In this document: positions 34,192-43,200 of the stretch, piece by piece
How the letters are laid out: every line of letters starts with the position of its first letter
Position numbering within the stretch: the first letter of the stretch is position 1
Assembly: GCA_024643795.1 (NCBI GenBank)
Contig: JAHEMF010000005.1
Location: forward strand, 56,929 to 104,203
DNA from: Bacteroidota bacterium
GTDB taxonomy: Bacteria > Bacteroidota > Bacteroidia > AKYH767-A > OLB10
DNA: 47,275 nucleotides
Reading direction: 5' to 3'
Notes under the pieces: model-generated
The model's input: the letters and a program-made list of their open reading frames with translations, nothing else
The model's database searches: none
What the model was told of the DNA's origin: nothing
Made by a program: the position numbers and the translations under genes

Positions 34192-36654
34192 ATGACCTCA
34201 CGGGAAATACTTTTTTTGATCTGCCTGATTTTCTTATCAGCCATTTCTGCAGTTGCTCAAAACACAAAAGTTACAGGAAGGGTAACTGATGCGTTAACCG
34301 GCGAGCCGGTGCCATTTGCCAACGTGGCCTTCAAAGGCACCAGTGTTGGAGCAGTAACTGATATTGATGGCTATTATTCTATAGATTCTAAAACAGCTTC
34401 CGATTCTTTAACTGCTTCATATATCGGCTACATTCCTGTTACTCTGGGTATAAGTAAAGGAAAAGCCCAAACTGTAAATTTTCTTTTGAAGGTGAGTAAG
34501 GTGCAACTGATGGAAGTGGAGATAAAAGCAGGGGAGAACCCTGCTATAATTTTATTGAGAAAGATCATCGACAATAAAGATCAAAACGATAAAAGGGAAT
34601 TCGATTCTTATCATTACGAGACCTATAATAAGATGGAATTTGATCTCACAGATATTCCTCCTGACTTTAAAGAGAAAAAGCTTATAAAACCTTTTGCATT
34701 TATTTTTGATAATGTAGATAGCACAGTAACCAACAGTAAACCTTTCCTGCCTTTTTTTATAACGGAATCGCTATCAGATGTTTATTACCGGCAAACACCA
34801 CGAGCCCGAAAAGAAGTTATCAAAGCCAGTAAGATCTCAGGTCTGGAAAATGAAACTATTACTCAGTTTTTGGGAGATATGTACCAGAATGTTGACATAT
34901 ATGCCAACTACATGGACATCTTTGGAAAAAGCTTTGTTAGTCCGATCTCAAATGTTGGTACAGTATTCTATGAGTACTATCTTCTTGACAGTACATTTAT
35001 TGAAAACCAGTGGTGTTATAAACTTAAGTTCAAACCCAAGCGAAAACAGGAGCTTACCTTTACTGGTGAGTGTTGGGTACACGATACAACTTTTGCCATA
35101 CGTAAAATTGACATGCGTATCGCACAGGATGCCAACATCAACTTTGTGGAAGACCTGGCAGTTGTGAAGGAGTATGAAAGGATTGAGAACAAATACTGGA
35201 TGCTTACCAAGGAACTACTGGTTGTAGATTTTGCAGCAGCCAAAGATGGTATTGGTTTTATCGGAAGAAAATCTACTTCATACAAAGATATTAACATCAA
35301 TAAGCCAATACCTGATGAAGTGTTCTATGGGTCGGAAGATATAAAGGTACTTGATGAAGCAACTCTCAAGCCCGATGATTTTTGGAATGAAGCACGGCAT
35401 GATTCCTTATCAGACCGGGAGAAGAAGATCTACCATATGGTGGATACCATAAAAACCCTGCCTGCATTTAAAACTTATGTTGATATCATAACACTTTTTA
35501 TCACTGGATATAAACAATTCGGTAAGGTAGAGGTAGGTCCTTATTTTACGCTTTTGAGTTATAATGCAATTGAAGGTTACAGGATAAGGCTGGGAGGAAG
35601 AACAAGTAATGAATTCAGTGACAGGTTGCGACTAGAGGGTTATGTGGCATATGGTACCCGCGACGAGACCATTAAGTATATGGGAGGATTCAGATATTAT
35701 CTGAACACACGACCGCGGGAAGCTATAGGTGCCATGTATAAAAATGATGTGCAACAGCTTGGGCAAAGTGAAAATGCATTTCAGGATGATAATATACTTG
35801 CCTCTTTATTCCGGAGGTTACCTTCATTGAAGCTTACATCCACAGAATATCTTACCACTTATTATGAGAAGGAGTGGGTGAGCGGTTACTCACACAGACT
35901 TTCGTTCAGTCATGGATTTTTTCAGCCATTAGGTTCACTTGATTACAGTTATTATACAGATGAGGAAAAAACAGCGGTACGTAACAGGTTAAATGTAACT
36001 GAGATCTCCATAAGAACACGATTTGCATATCGTGAAAAATTTGTTGAAGGCAAGTCGGGTCGTATAAGTTTAGGAAGTGATTATCCGGTTGTACAGTTGA
36101 TATTCAGGCAAGGTTTAAAAGGTGTGTTGAACAGTGATTTCAGTTATCAGAAGTTGCAGGCGAAGATCGATGATGATATCAAGGTGCCGCCATTTGGTCA
36201 TACTTATTATGCAATTGAAGCAGGAAAAACATGGGGTACAGTTCCCTATCCTCTACTGGACGTGCATGTAGGTAATGAATCATACTTCTACGATTACCTT
36301 GCCTTTAACATGATGAACTACTATGAGTTTGTAAGCGATCAGTTTGTTTCGTTTCATATCATCCATCACTTCGATGGGTTTTTTCTGAATCGCATACCGC
36401 TTATGCGGAAGCTGAAGTGGCGTGAACTGGTAAGTATGAGAGCGGTAGCGGGTAGTATGCGTCAGGAGAACCTTGACATACTTGTAAACCCCAATGATTT
36501 TTATGCGTTGGCCAAACCATATTATGAAGCCGGATTTGGTATAGAGAATATACTTAAGATTATTAGGCTGGATTTCCTTTACAGACTCTCATTTCTTGAT
36601 AATCCCAATGTTTCCAAGTTTGGCATCAGGGGAAGCCTGCAACTGCAATTCTGA
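34192..36654 (+). CDS. DUF5686 outer-membrane protein with carboxypeptidase-like regulatory domain
   Basis: 820 residues. Signal peptide (1-22, AVAQ). Residues ~23-105 form a CarboxypepD_reg-like beta-sandwich (KVTGRVTDALTGEPVPFANVAFKGT, GAVTDIDGYYSI) as on TonB-dependent receptors. The remainder matches the Bacteroidota DUF5686 pattern (NPAIILLRKIIDNKDQND, YHYETYNKMEFDL, SLSDVYYRQTPRARKEVIKAS) and ends in alternating aromatic strands with a terminal Phe (FGIRGSLQLQF), suggesting a C-terminal beta-barrel. No TonB box or plug domain, so not a classical receptor. Molecular function unknown. Separated by 24 bp from lptB, which has its own promoter. Confidence 0.85.
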   Translation: MTSREILFLICLIFLSAISAVAQNTKVTGRVTDALTGEPVPFANVAFKGTSVGAVTDIDGYYSIDSKTASDSLTASYIGYIPVTLGISKGKAQTVNFLLKVSKVQLMEVEIKAGENPAIILLRKIIDNKDQNDKREFDSYHYETYNKMEFDLTDIPPDFKEKKLIKPFAFIFDNVDSTVTNSKPFLPFFITESLSDVYYRQTPRARKEVIKASKISGLENETITQFLGDMYQNVDIYANYMDIFGKSFVSPISNVGTVFYEYYLLDSTFIENQWCYKLKFKPKRKQELTFTGECWVHDTTFAIRKIDMRIAQDANINFVEDLAVVKEYERIENKYWMLTKELLVVDFAAAKDGIGFIGRKSTSYKDININKPIPDEVFYGSEDIKVLDEATLKPDDFWNEARHDSLSDREKKIYHMVDTIKTLPAFKTYVDIITLFITGYKQFGKVEVGPYFTLLSYNAIEGYRIRLGGRTSNEFSDRLRLEGYVAYGTRDETIKYMGGFRYYLNTRPREAIGAMYKNDVQQLGQSENAFQDDNILASLFRRLPSLKLTSTEYLTTYYEKEWVSGYSHRLSFSHGFFQPLGSLDYSYYTDEEKTAVRNRLNVTEISIRTRFAYREKFVEGKSGRISLGSDYPVVQLIFRQGLKGVLNSDFSYQKLQAKIDDDIKVPPFGHTYYAIEAGKTWGTVPYPLLDVHVGNESYFYDYLAFNMMNYYEFVSDQFVSFHIIHHFDGFFLNRIPLMRKLKWRELVSMRAVAGSMRQENLDILVNPNDFYALAKPYYEAGFGIENILKIIRLDFLYRLSFLDNPNVSKFGIRGSLQLQF

Positions 36655-36664
36655 TTTATTTGGA

Positions 36665-36672
36665 TATTTTTG
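36665..36672 (+). promoter_or_regulatory. -7 box (TATTTTTG) for lptB
   Basis: Exact TAnnTTTG match 6 nt before the ATG at 36679. An alternative TTG start at 36670 would lie inside this box, which argues for the ATG and a nearly leaderless transcript. Confidence 0.6.
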
Positions 36673-36678
36673 CCCATT

Positions 36679-37404
36679 ATGATACTTCGATCAGATAACC
36701 TTGTAAAGAAATATAAAAGCCGCACTGTGGTCGACCATGTGTCTATCGAGGTTAAGCAGGGTGAGATCGTAGGATTGCTTGGTCCGAATGGTGCAGGCAA
36801 AACAACCTCATTTTATATGATAGTCGGACTTATTCGTCCGAATGACGGAAAAATATATCTGGATAAGAAGGATATAACGTTTGAGCCTATGTACAAACGA
36901 GCTCAGATGGGTATTGGTTATCTTGCGCAGGAAGCATCTGTATTCAGAAAGCTTAGTGTTGAAGATAACCTGAAAGCTGTGCTTGAGATGACCAAACTTC
37001 CTAAAAAGGAACAAGACGAAAAAGTTGAGACATTACTTGAGGAATTCGGATTGGTAAAGATCAGAAAAAGCAGGGGCGATTTTTTATCGGGTGGTGAACG
37101 CCGACGTACGGAGATCGCAAGAGCACTGGCTGTTGACCCGAAATTCATTTTGCTTGATGAACCTTTTGCAGGTGTTGACCCGATAGCTGTTGAAGATATT
37201 CAGGCTATAGTAAGCAAGCTGAAAGAAAAAAATATCGGTATACTCATAACCGATCATAATGTGCATGAAACGCTGAGTATTACCGACAGGGCCTACCTTT
37301 TGTTTGAAGGTTCTATTTTGAAAGCCGGAACAGCTCAGGAATTATCAGAAGATCCTGATGTGAGGAGGGTTTACCTAGGGCAGAATTTTGAGCTTAGGAA
37401 GTGA
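36679..37404 (+). CDS. lptB: LPS export ABC transporter ATP-binding protein LptB
   Basis: 241 residues. The ATPase of LptB2FG that extracts LPS from the inner membrane into the Lpt bridge. Walker [16 protein letters not shown]-loop [19 protein letters not shown] (the LptB-typical [10 protein letters not shown]), signature [16 protein letters not shown], Walker [21 protein letters not shown] and H-switch [11 protein letters not shown]. These are full-length and in order. ATG at 36679 chosen because a -7 box overlaps the upstream TTG. No lptF/G/A/C genes are in the window. Confidence 0.96.
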   Translation: MILRSDNLVKKYKSRTVVDHVSIEVKQGEIVGLLGPNGAGKTTSFYMIVGLIRPNDGKIYLDKKDITFEPMYKRAQMGIGYLAQEASVFRKLSVEDNLKAVLEMTKLPKKEQDEKVETLLEEFGLVKIRKSRGDFLSGGERRRTEIARALAVDPKFILLDEPFAGVDPIAVEDIQAIVSKLKEKNIGILITDHNVHETLSITDRAYLLFEGSILKAGTAQELSEDPDVRRVYLGQNFELRK

Positions 37405-37495
37405 TCAGATAATTTTTTTGGAGTTTGAATCTGGTAGGGTGTATGCAGGCACTCTCTATGAATTTGTGAGTCTTATCGCTGTAATTTCAATTTTC

Positions 37496-37550
37496 CGTTC
37501 CCTCAATGAAACCTGCCGTTAACTAAACCAAACCAGACGTTCCCTAAATG
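37496..37550 (+). repeat. Short direct repeat CGTTCCCTmAATG, two copies
   Basis: CGTTCCCTCAATG at 37496-37508 and CGTTCCCTAAATG at 37538-37550 match at 12 of 13 positions, 42 bp apart. May be chance or part of the repeat cluster in this gap. Confidence 0.4.
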
Positions 37551-37589
37551 CTTATTGACAAACATTCAATTCTTCATTAAATTTATAAT

Positions 37590-37656
37590 GGGGTGGGGAG
37601 GAGCATCTTCCCCCGCCAAAGCCCTCACCGTTTAAAGCATTTCAAGCCAAGGTTTT
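37590..37656 (+). repeat. Degenerate direct repeat, copy A, with hairpin
   Basis: Copy A shares with copy B (37683-37749) the blocks GGT, GGGAGGA, TTCC, CTC, CGTTTAAA, TTCAA and GGTTT in the same order with at most one-base indels. Inside it GGGGAGGA and TCTTCCCC pair with a 3-nt loop (one G-T wobble), a strong stem-loop. Function unknown. Confidence 0.5.
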
Positions 37657-37682
37657 TTTCTGATTGTTGTAGTTGTTTAACT

Positions 37683-37749
37683 GAGGTTGGGAGGAACAAT
37701 TTCCACCACATATGCTCTCTTCGTTTAAAATAATTCAACCCGTCGGTTT
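37683..37749 (+). repeat. Degenerate direct repeat, copy B
   Basis: Offset 93 bp from copy A. The hairpin in this copy is weaker (TGG...CCA and GGAA...TTTC around the same loop) but in the same place, so structure may be partly conserved while sequence has drifted. Confidence 0.45.
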
Positions 37750-37833
37750 GGATATTCCGGATCGCAGCTACCATTTAATTTTTTGAAGAGAGAAACTTTA
37801 TTTCACAGCCCCTGAAAACCTAACCTTGCCACC

Positions 37834-37876
37834 TAGCCCCGATAGAGGCGAACTCTGCTGAGCCGATAGCGGGACC
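37834..37876 (+). repeat. 43-nt structured intergenic repeat, copy 2
   Basis: Ungapped match, 36 of 43 identical, to 5958-6000; both ends (12 nt each) are invariant. The inner hairpin here is AGAG...CTCT instead of GCAG...CTGC, a compensatory-looking change. A further CTGAGC...GCTCAG pair (from 37858 to 37889) surrounds its 3' half. Also lies between convergent genes (lptB and purS). Confidence 0.65.
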
Positions 37877-37933
37877 GGGCTTTGCTCAGTGTGATTTGTA
37901 GCGCTTCTGAAAAAAAGTGTAGTTAAATTAAGA

Positions 37934-38185
37934 TCAAGCCTGCTCGAGCTTGAAGTCATAACTCTCCATGATTGGATTGGAAAGTAGTTTTTTGCATGCC
38001 GTATCAACAGCTTCACGCGCAGTATTCTCATCACCCGCTTCAACTTCAAGTGTTATATGTCGGCCTATGCGAACATTTTGAATTTGTTCGAGATTGAGGT
38101 TTTTCATGGAGTGGGTAACAGCTTTTCCCTGAGGATCAAGAAGTGCCTTATGTGGCATTACATTTATACTGGCAGTGAATTTCAT
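37934..38185 (-). CDS. purS: Phosphoribosylformylglycinamidine synthase subunit PurS
   Basis: 83 residues, the standard size. A small dimeric subunit that bridges PurL and PurQ in the FGAM synthase complex of purine synthesis. Family pattern: ASINVMPHKALLDPQGKAVTHSMKNL, then NVRIGRHITLEVEAGDENTAREAVDTACKKLLSNPIMESY. Presence of PurS implies separate small PurL and PurQ elsewhere; they are not in the window. Lies 13 bp downstream of pssA on the same strand, so probably in the same transcript. Confidence 0.93.
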   Translation of the reverse strand: MKFTASINVMPHKALLDPQGKAVTHSMKNLNLEQIQNVRIGRHITLEVEAGDENTAREAVDTACKKLLSNPIMESYDFKLEQA

Positions 38186-38198
38186 ATTCGCGATCGAT

Positions 38199-38924
38199 TT
38201 AATTGGAAATAGTGCCCTTAAAAAGGAGCGACAAAATTATATATAATAAGATAATAATAGGTATTGCAGTGTAACCCAAACTAAAAATAAGCACTACCGA
38301 TAGTGCAGCCAGGATGATCTGGGGTTTGCTGGTGGTCCAGCTAACAGATTTTATTTTTAGAGAAAACAAACGGATGTCGGAAATGAGCAATGCCGACATG
38401 ACAGCACTTATAGCCATTAGCACATATGTATTGGAAAGCAAAGCCGCCAACCCGAACGAATCATGGTGCAGGATGAGTGGGAGAGAAGCAATTACCATAG
38501 CACTTGCAGGAGTAGGTAATCCGCGAAATGTTGTACTCTGACTATCATCGATGTTGAAGCGTGCCAGACGGATCGCTGAAAACACTGCTACAATAAATGG
38601 GAAGTAAGAGATTGGGAAGAAATATGGTGCACCTACATTATTTAGCAGTGGATGACTTTTGAGGATGAGTTCATGGAGGATGAATGCCGGTGCTACACCA
38701 AATGAAACCACGTCGGCCAGCGAATCAAGCTGCTTTCCTAATTCGGAATAGGCATTGAGCGATCTGGCAGTGAAACCATCCAGGAAATCCATAATCAGAC
38801 TCAGGCCAATGAGCATAGAAGCTCCGGCCATATTTCCCTGTGATATAAGTGCCAGCGCAATACATCCAAAGAAGAGGTTGAGGGCGGTTATGAGGTTCGG
38901 AATCTGTTTCTCGGGAGCAGCCAT
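38199..38924 (-). CDS. pssA: CDP-diacylglycerol-serine O-phosphatidyltransferase
   Basis: 241 residues, about seven to eight membrane helices. Transfers phosphatidyl from CDP-diacylglycerol to serine to give phosphatidylserine, precursor of phosphatidylethanolamine. The CDP-alcohol phosphotransferase motif DG(x2)AR(x8)G(x3)D(x3)D is intact in MDFLDGFTARSLNAYSELGKQLDSLADVVSFG; the N-terminal IPNLITALNLFFGCIAL and the VSFGVAPAFIL continuation match type II PssA. ATG at 38924 lies 13 nt after an exact -7 box. Upstream of purS. Confidence 0.94.
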   Translation of the reverse strand: MAAPEKQIPNLITALNLFFGCIALALISQGNMAGASMLIGLSLIMDFLDGFTARSLNAYSELGKQLDSLADVVSFGVAPAFILHELILKSHPLLNNVGAPYFFPISYFPFIVAVFSAIRLARFNIDDSQSTTFRGLPTPASAMVIASLPLILHHDSFGLAALLSNTYVLMAISAVMSALLISDIRLFSLKIKSVSWTTSKPQIILAALSVVLIFSLGYTAIPIIILLYIILSLLFKGTISN

Positions 38925-38937
38925 AGTGTTGAAAGGG

Positions 38938-38945
38938 CAAAAATA
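38938..38945 (-). promoter_or_regulatory. -7 box (TATTTTTG) for pssA-purS
   Basis: Plus-strand CAAAAATA; minus-strand TATTTTTG, exact TAnnTTTG match 13 nt from the pssA ATG, implying a very short leader. Confidence 0.6.
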
Positions 38946-39045
38946 GGGTTTTCCTTCATCGGTTTTTAACCCTATATAATGTGAATATGTTTAAAACTCA
39001 TTGAAAACTAGCTATTTGCAAAAATCTTTTTATTTTATAAACTAT

Positions 39046-39053
39046 TAACTTTG
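39046..39053 (+). promoter_or_regulatory. -7 box (TAACTTTG) for the PorV/PorQ-like and C25 genes
   Basis: Exact TAnnTTTG match, 105 nt before the ATG at 39159, giving an unusually long leader compared with the other promoters in the window. Confidence 0.55.
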
Positions 39054-39105
39054 ATGGGGAACTTTCGTTGTTAATCTATGTATAAAGGTTCACCGGGCAA
39101 CTTCT

Positions 39106-39128
39106 GGTAATTTTTATCGAAAATTACC
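39106..39128 (+). promoter_or_regulatory. Perfect 9-bp hairpin in the 5' leader of the PorV/PorQ-like gene
   Basis: GGTAATTTT and AAAATTACC are perfect complements around a 5-nt loop TATCG. The hairpin ends 30 nt before the ATG and lies inside the predicted ~95-nt leader. No T-run follows, so it is not a terminator; an mRNA-stability or protein-binding site is possible. Confidence 0.5.
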
Positions 39129-39158
39129 GTTTGGAAGGGCAAACCTACACAACTAACC

Positions 39159-40241
39159 ATGACCAGAAACCTCATCATTTCACTGATCATTGCAACTGTA
39201 TGTATTACACCTGTGTTTTCGCAGGCGCCAAAATACAGTAATGAGTTTCTTTCCATTGGTATTGGTGCACGAGCACTGGGTATGTCAGGTGCACAAGTGG
39301 CATCGGTGAACGATATTACTTCGGGTTACTGGAATCCTGCCGGACTTACACAGGGAGTTGGTGATCTGCAGATTGGTTTGATGCACTCTGAATATTTTGC
39401 CGGGATAGGTAAGTTCGACTATGGAGCACTTGCGGCACCCATTGATGAAACACGAACTATTGGTTTCAGCGTGATTCGTTTTGCTGTTGATGATATCATT
39501 GATTCAACTGAATTAATTGATGCAGATGGTAATATAAACTATGACAGACTGAAATCATTTTCCGCTGCCGATTATGCATTTCTTTTTTCTTATGCTAAAA
39601 GAACCAACATTGAAGGGTTGCGTTACGGCGGTAATGTGAAGGTGGTGCACCGTAAGGTTGGCGACTTTGCTACAGCATGGGGTTTCGGTCTGGACCTGGG
39701 AATTCAATATGATAAAAACAAATGGCATTTTGGTGCCATGGCACGTGATATAACTTCAACATTCAATGCCTGGAGTTTTAATACCGAAAAACTTGAACCG
39801 GTGTTTATTCAAACTGGTAACGAGATCCCGGAGAACGGACTGGAAGTAACTTTACCAAAATTAATTTTAGGTGCTGCATGGAGATCACCTATCGGTGCCA
39901 AGTTCAGTATCCAACCTGAGCTGAATCTTGATGTTACTTTTGATGGTAAACGTAATGTACTAATCAAATCAGATCCGGTTAGTATTGAACCACACATGGG
40001 TGTTGAATTCGGTTATGATGATTTTGTGTTCATACGTGGTGGTGTAGGTAACATCCAGGATGTTAAGGATGTTGATGGTTCTACTTCCAAGATAGTATCA
40101 CCCAGCATAGGTATTGGTGTTAAGATCAAGAATGTGCAGGTTGACTATGCATTCACAAACTTCGGCGGCAGTGGCGGCGATAAGCTGTATTCAAATATAT
40201 TCTCTCTTCGTCTGGCACTGTTCAAGCAAGAAAAGAAATGA
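39159..40241 (+). CDS. PorV/PorQ-family outer-membrane protein
   Basis: 360 residues. Signal peptide (1-21, FSQ). Beta-barrel-like alternating strands with the family N-terminal motif NEFLSIGIGARALGMSGAQVASVNDITSGYWNPAGL, and repeated GARA/GLDLGIQYD/GVGVKI-like strands. PorV and PorQ act as outer-membrane shuttle or attachment proteins of T9SS that receive cargo C-terminal domains. Canonical PorV instead has a TAVPFL.I.PDARAGAMGD...SPD start, which is absent, so this is a PorV/PorQ paralog rather than PorV itself (from memory of the families). The stop overlaps the C25 gene start by 4 bp, giving a coupled pair. Confidence 0.85.
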   Translation: MTRNLIISLIIATVCITPVFSQAPKYSNEFLSIGIGARALGMSGAQVASVNDITSGYWNPAGLTQGVGDLQIGLMHSEYFAGIGKFDYGALAAPIDETRTIGFSVIRFAVDDIIDSTELIDADGNINYDRLKSFSAADYAFLFSYAKRTNIEGLRYGGNVKVVHRKVGDFATAWGFGLDLGIQYDKNKWHFGAMARDITSTFNAWSFNTEKLEPVFIQTGNEIPENGLEVTLPKLILGAAWRSPIGAKFSIQPELNLDVTFDGKRNVLIKSDPVSIEPHMGVEFGYDDFVFIRGGVGNIQDVKDVDGSTSKIVSPSIGIGVKIKNVQVDYAFTNFGGSGGDKLYSNIFSLRLALFKQEKK

Positions 40242-43200
40242 TCAAACGTTATACTCTGGCTGTAATTCTGTTTATGTTGTGTTCCCTTACGGGGATGGCA
40301 CAGCCTTATGGTAATGAGTGGATCAATTTTTCAACCAACCAACCCTATTCAAACCAACAGTATTTTAAGATCAATGTTTGGAAAGATGGAATCTACCGTA
40401 TAACGTATTCCGATCTTCAGGCAGCTGCATTTCCTATTGGCAGCTTTAGTCCAAAGCAGTTTCAGATCTTTCATGAGGGGGAGGAGCAGTTCATATATGT
40501 AGAGGGTGAGAATGATGGTTCTTTTGATCCTGCAGACTTCATTGAATTTTACGGTAAAAAGAACGACGGTAGTTTTGATACGCAGTTATATGCAAAACCA
40601 GAAGATCAGCTGAACCCTGATTTCAGCTTACTAACTGATACAGCTGTTTACTTTATCACGGTAAACTCAAATCCTTTGATTGTTAATCGCCGTATGGGTA
40701 ATGAAACAGATGTGAACTTCATCGGATATAACCCTTTGCCATATTGCATTTATACGGCATTCACAGGATACCATCAGGAGTATATTGAAAGTAATTATGC
40801 TCAGGTGATCGATCCTTCGTACTCGGCCGGTGAAGGGTGGTCGGGTGCTAAATTTGGAGGTAGCCCAACACGTACATTGTCTGTTCCCAATGTTAGTACC
40901 AACTTTACAGCTCCTCAGGCGATAGCCGAAACTATTGTAATGGGTGCAAATAACGATGGTCAACCACATACAATAGGAGTTAGTGTTAATGGTATAGGTA
41001 CATCAGTCAACTTTATTGGTTTTGAGATCAACCGGTTTATGATCAATCTGCCACCTTCGGCAATATCAAGTGGCACAGCAAGTTTTTCATATACAGTAGG
41101 TACCGGGGTAACTAACCTTAATACTACTCCATTTATAAAAGTAACGTATCCTCATAACCTCAGCTGGGGCGGACAGTCTGGAAAATATCAGGAGTTTGAT
41201 GTTCCCGGCAATCTTGCTCCGGGGAAGTCTTTGATCAACATGACCAACCTTTCGGTTAACTCACCAAGGTTGTACATGTTTTCAAACGATACACTTAAAA
41301 GGGTTTCACTGGTTGGTTCAGGTAGCAACTGGCAGGCTTTGATACCCACTTTTGGTAACAGCAGATCATGTGTTATCACCGATACGGTTTATTCTTCTTC
41401 TACCGGAAACGACTTCTACATTGAACCTGTCACAGAAGATCCTCAACGCTTTGCGCGATTCATTAACTATCAGTATATCGGTGACGCAGATTATGTAATC
41501 ATTACGCATCCGTTGTTGTGGAACAAAGCTGTACAGTATCAGAACCTCCGAACCATGTCGGGTTATCAGACCTTACTGGTTGATGTGATTGAGCTTTACA
41601 ATCAGTTTGCATACGGTACTCAAAAGCATCCTTTATCGATCCGTAATTTCTGTCGTTATGCACTCAATGCATTTAATACCAAGCCCGAATATTTATTCCT
41701 GTTTGGTAAGAGTGTGGTAACACATCGTACACGTTTTGTAAACTCCAACTGGGATAAGAATCTGGTGCCTACTTATGGATTTCCACCAAGCGACCTCATG
41801 CTGGTGTCAGCCATTACAGATTCTGTATTCCGACCGGCAATTGCAGTTGGAAGATTATCAGCGCAAAACGAGACAGACGCTGAAAACTATTACAACAAAA
41901 TGGTGGAGCATGAGATGTTGTTATCTCAACCACCACAAGACTGGCAAAAGAAAGTTTTACATTTTGGCGGAGGTACCGATATCCAACAGCAGGGCATTAT
42001 TGAAAGTATTCTTTCAGGATATAAACACATATTGGAAGACACGCTGATGGGGGCCAACGTTATTACCTTCCTTAAAACATCGTCTGATCCTATACAGGTC
42101 AATCTGTCAGAATATCTGCAGGCAACCATTGACAGTGGCGTTACCCTTATGACTTTTATCGCCCATGCTTCCGGAACATCGTTTGATATAAGTACTGATC
42201 TTCCGGAAAACTACCGTAATAAAGGACGTTATCCGATAGTGCTTGCAAACAGTTGTTTTGTTGGTGACATTCACTCTCCTGACCGTTTGATAAGTGAAGA
42301 TTTTTTGTTGTTGCCCGAGAAAGGTGCCATTGGCTTTATTGCCGAGCCCAGCGTTGGTTACCTGGAACAATTACAGGTATATAGCAGTAATTTTTATCAT
42401 CAGTTCGGTAATTATAATTACGGAGGTACAATCGGTAATACTATGAAGTATGCTATTGATACTATGATCAACGATCCGGTAGCACTGAGCAACCCGTACA
42501 TCTTTTATCTGTATAAATCCACCGCCATGGGTATGACCCTTCATGGTGATCCGGCATTGCAGATGACTAAATTCAATTTACCTGATTACAAGATCACCAA
42601 TGCTAGTGTTTCATTTCAGCCGGAGCTGATTACCAGTGATCTTGATTCATTTGATGTGCATGTTTATGTGCGTAATCTGGGTATGGCCACCAGCCAGCCA
42701 TTTGTAATGCATATACAACGAAGGTTCCCCGACGGGGGCGCTGTGTTTGAAAAGGATACAGTGTTGTCATATATCCCTTACGGGGACACTATCACTTTCC
42801 GACTGCCGGTTGATCAGGCCCGGGGAGTAGGTCTCAACCTCTTTGATGTATATGTTGATTATTACAGTGAAGTTGCTGAGTACAATGAAAATAACAATTC
42901 AGCTTTAGGGGTTCAGCTGCTGATACAGTCTACTGATATTATTCCGGTATTCCCATATGAGTTTTCAATTGTGCCCAATAGTGCCTGCACTTTAAAAGCC
43001 ACTACCTCAAATATACTTGCGCCGTTAAAGCCCTATGTGTTTCAGATAGACACTACCGACCGCTTCAACAGTCCTTTCATGAAACAGAACATTATTTCAA
43101 GTACCGGTGGTGTGGTTACCTGGCCGTTATCATTTTCATTGCAGCCAGACCTTGTATATTACTGGAGGGTGAGTCGCGACTCCTTGCCAGGCGATACAAT

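Larger units (their letters stand above)
37405..37933. other. 529-bp gene-free stretch between convergent lptB and purS
   Basis: No plausible coding frame. It contains a short direct repeat (37496-37508 and 37538-37550), a pair of degenerate 67-nt direct repeats with hairpins (37590-37656 and 37683-37749), and one 43-nt structured repeat (37834-37876). No T-rich terminator hairpin is evident. It is the longest non-coding interval in the window. Confidence 0.7.

Noticed and set aside
37798-38049. Minus-strand 83-codon frame
   Set aside because: Overlaps the intergenic repeat and out-of-frame purS; purS is clearly the real gene.
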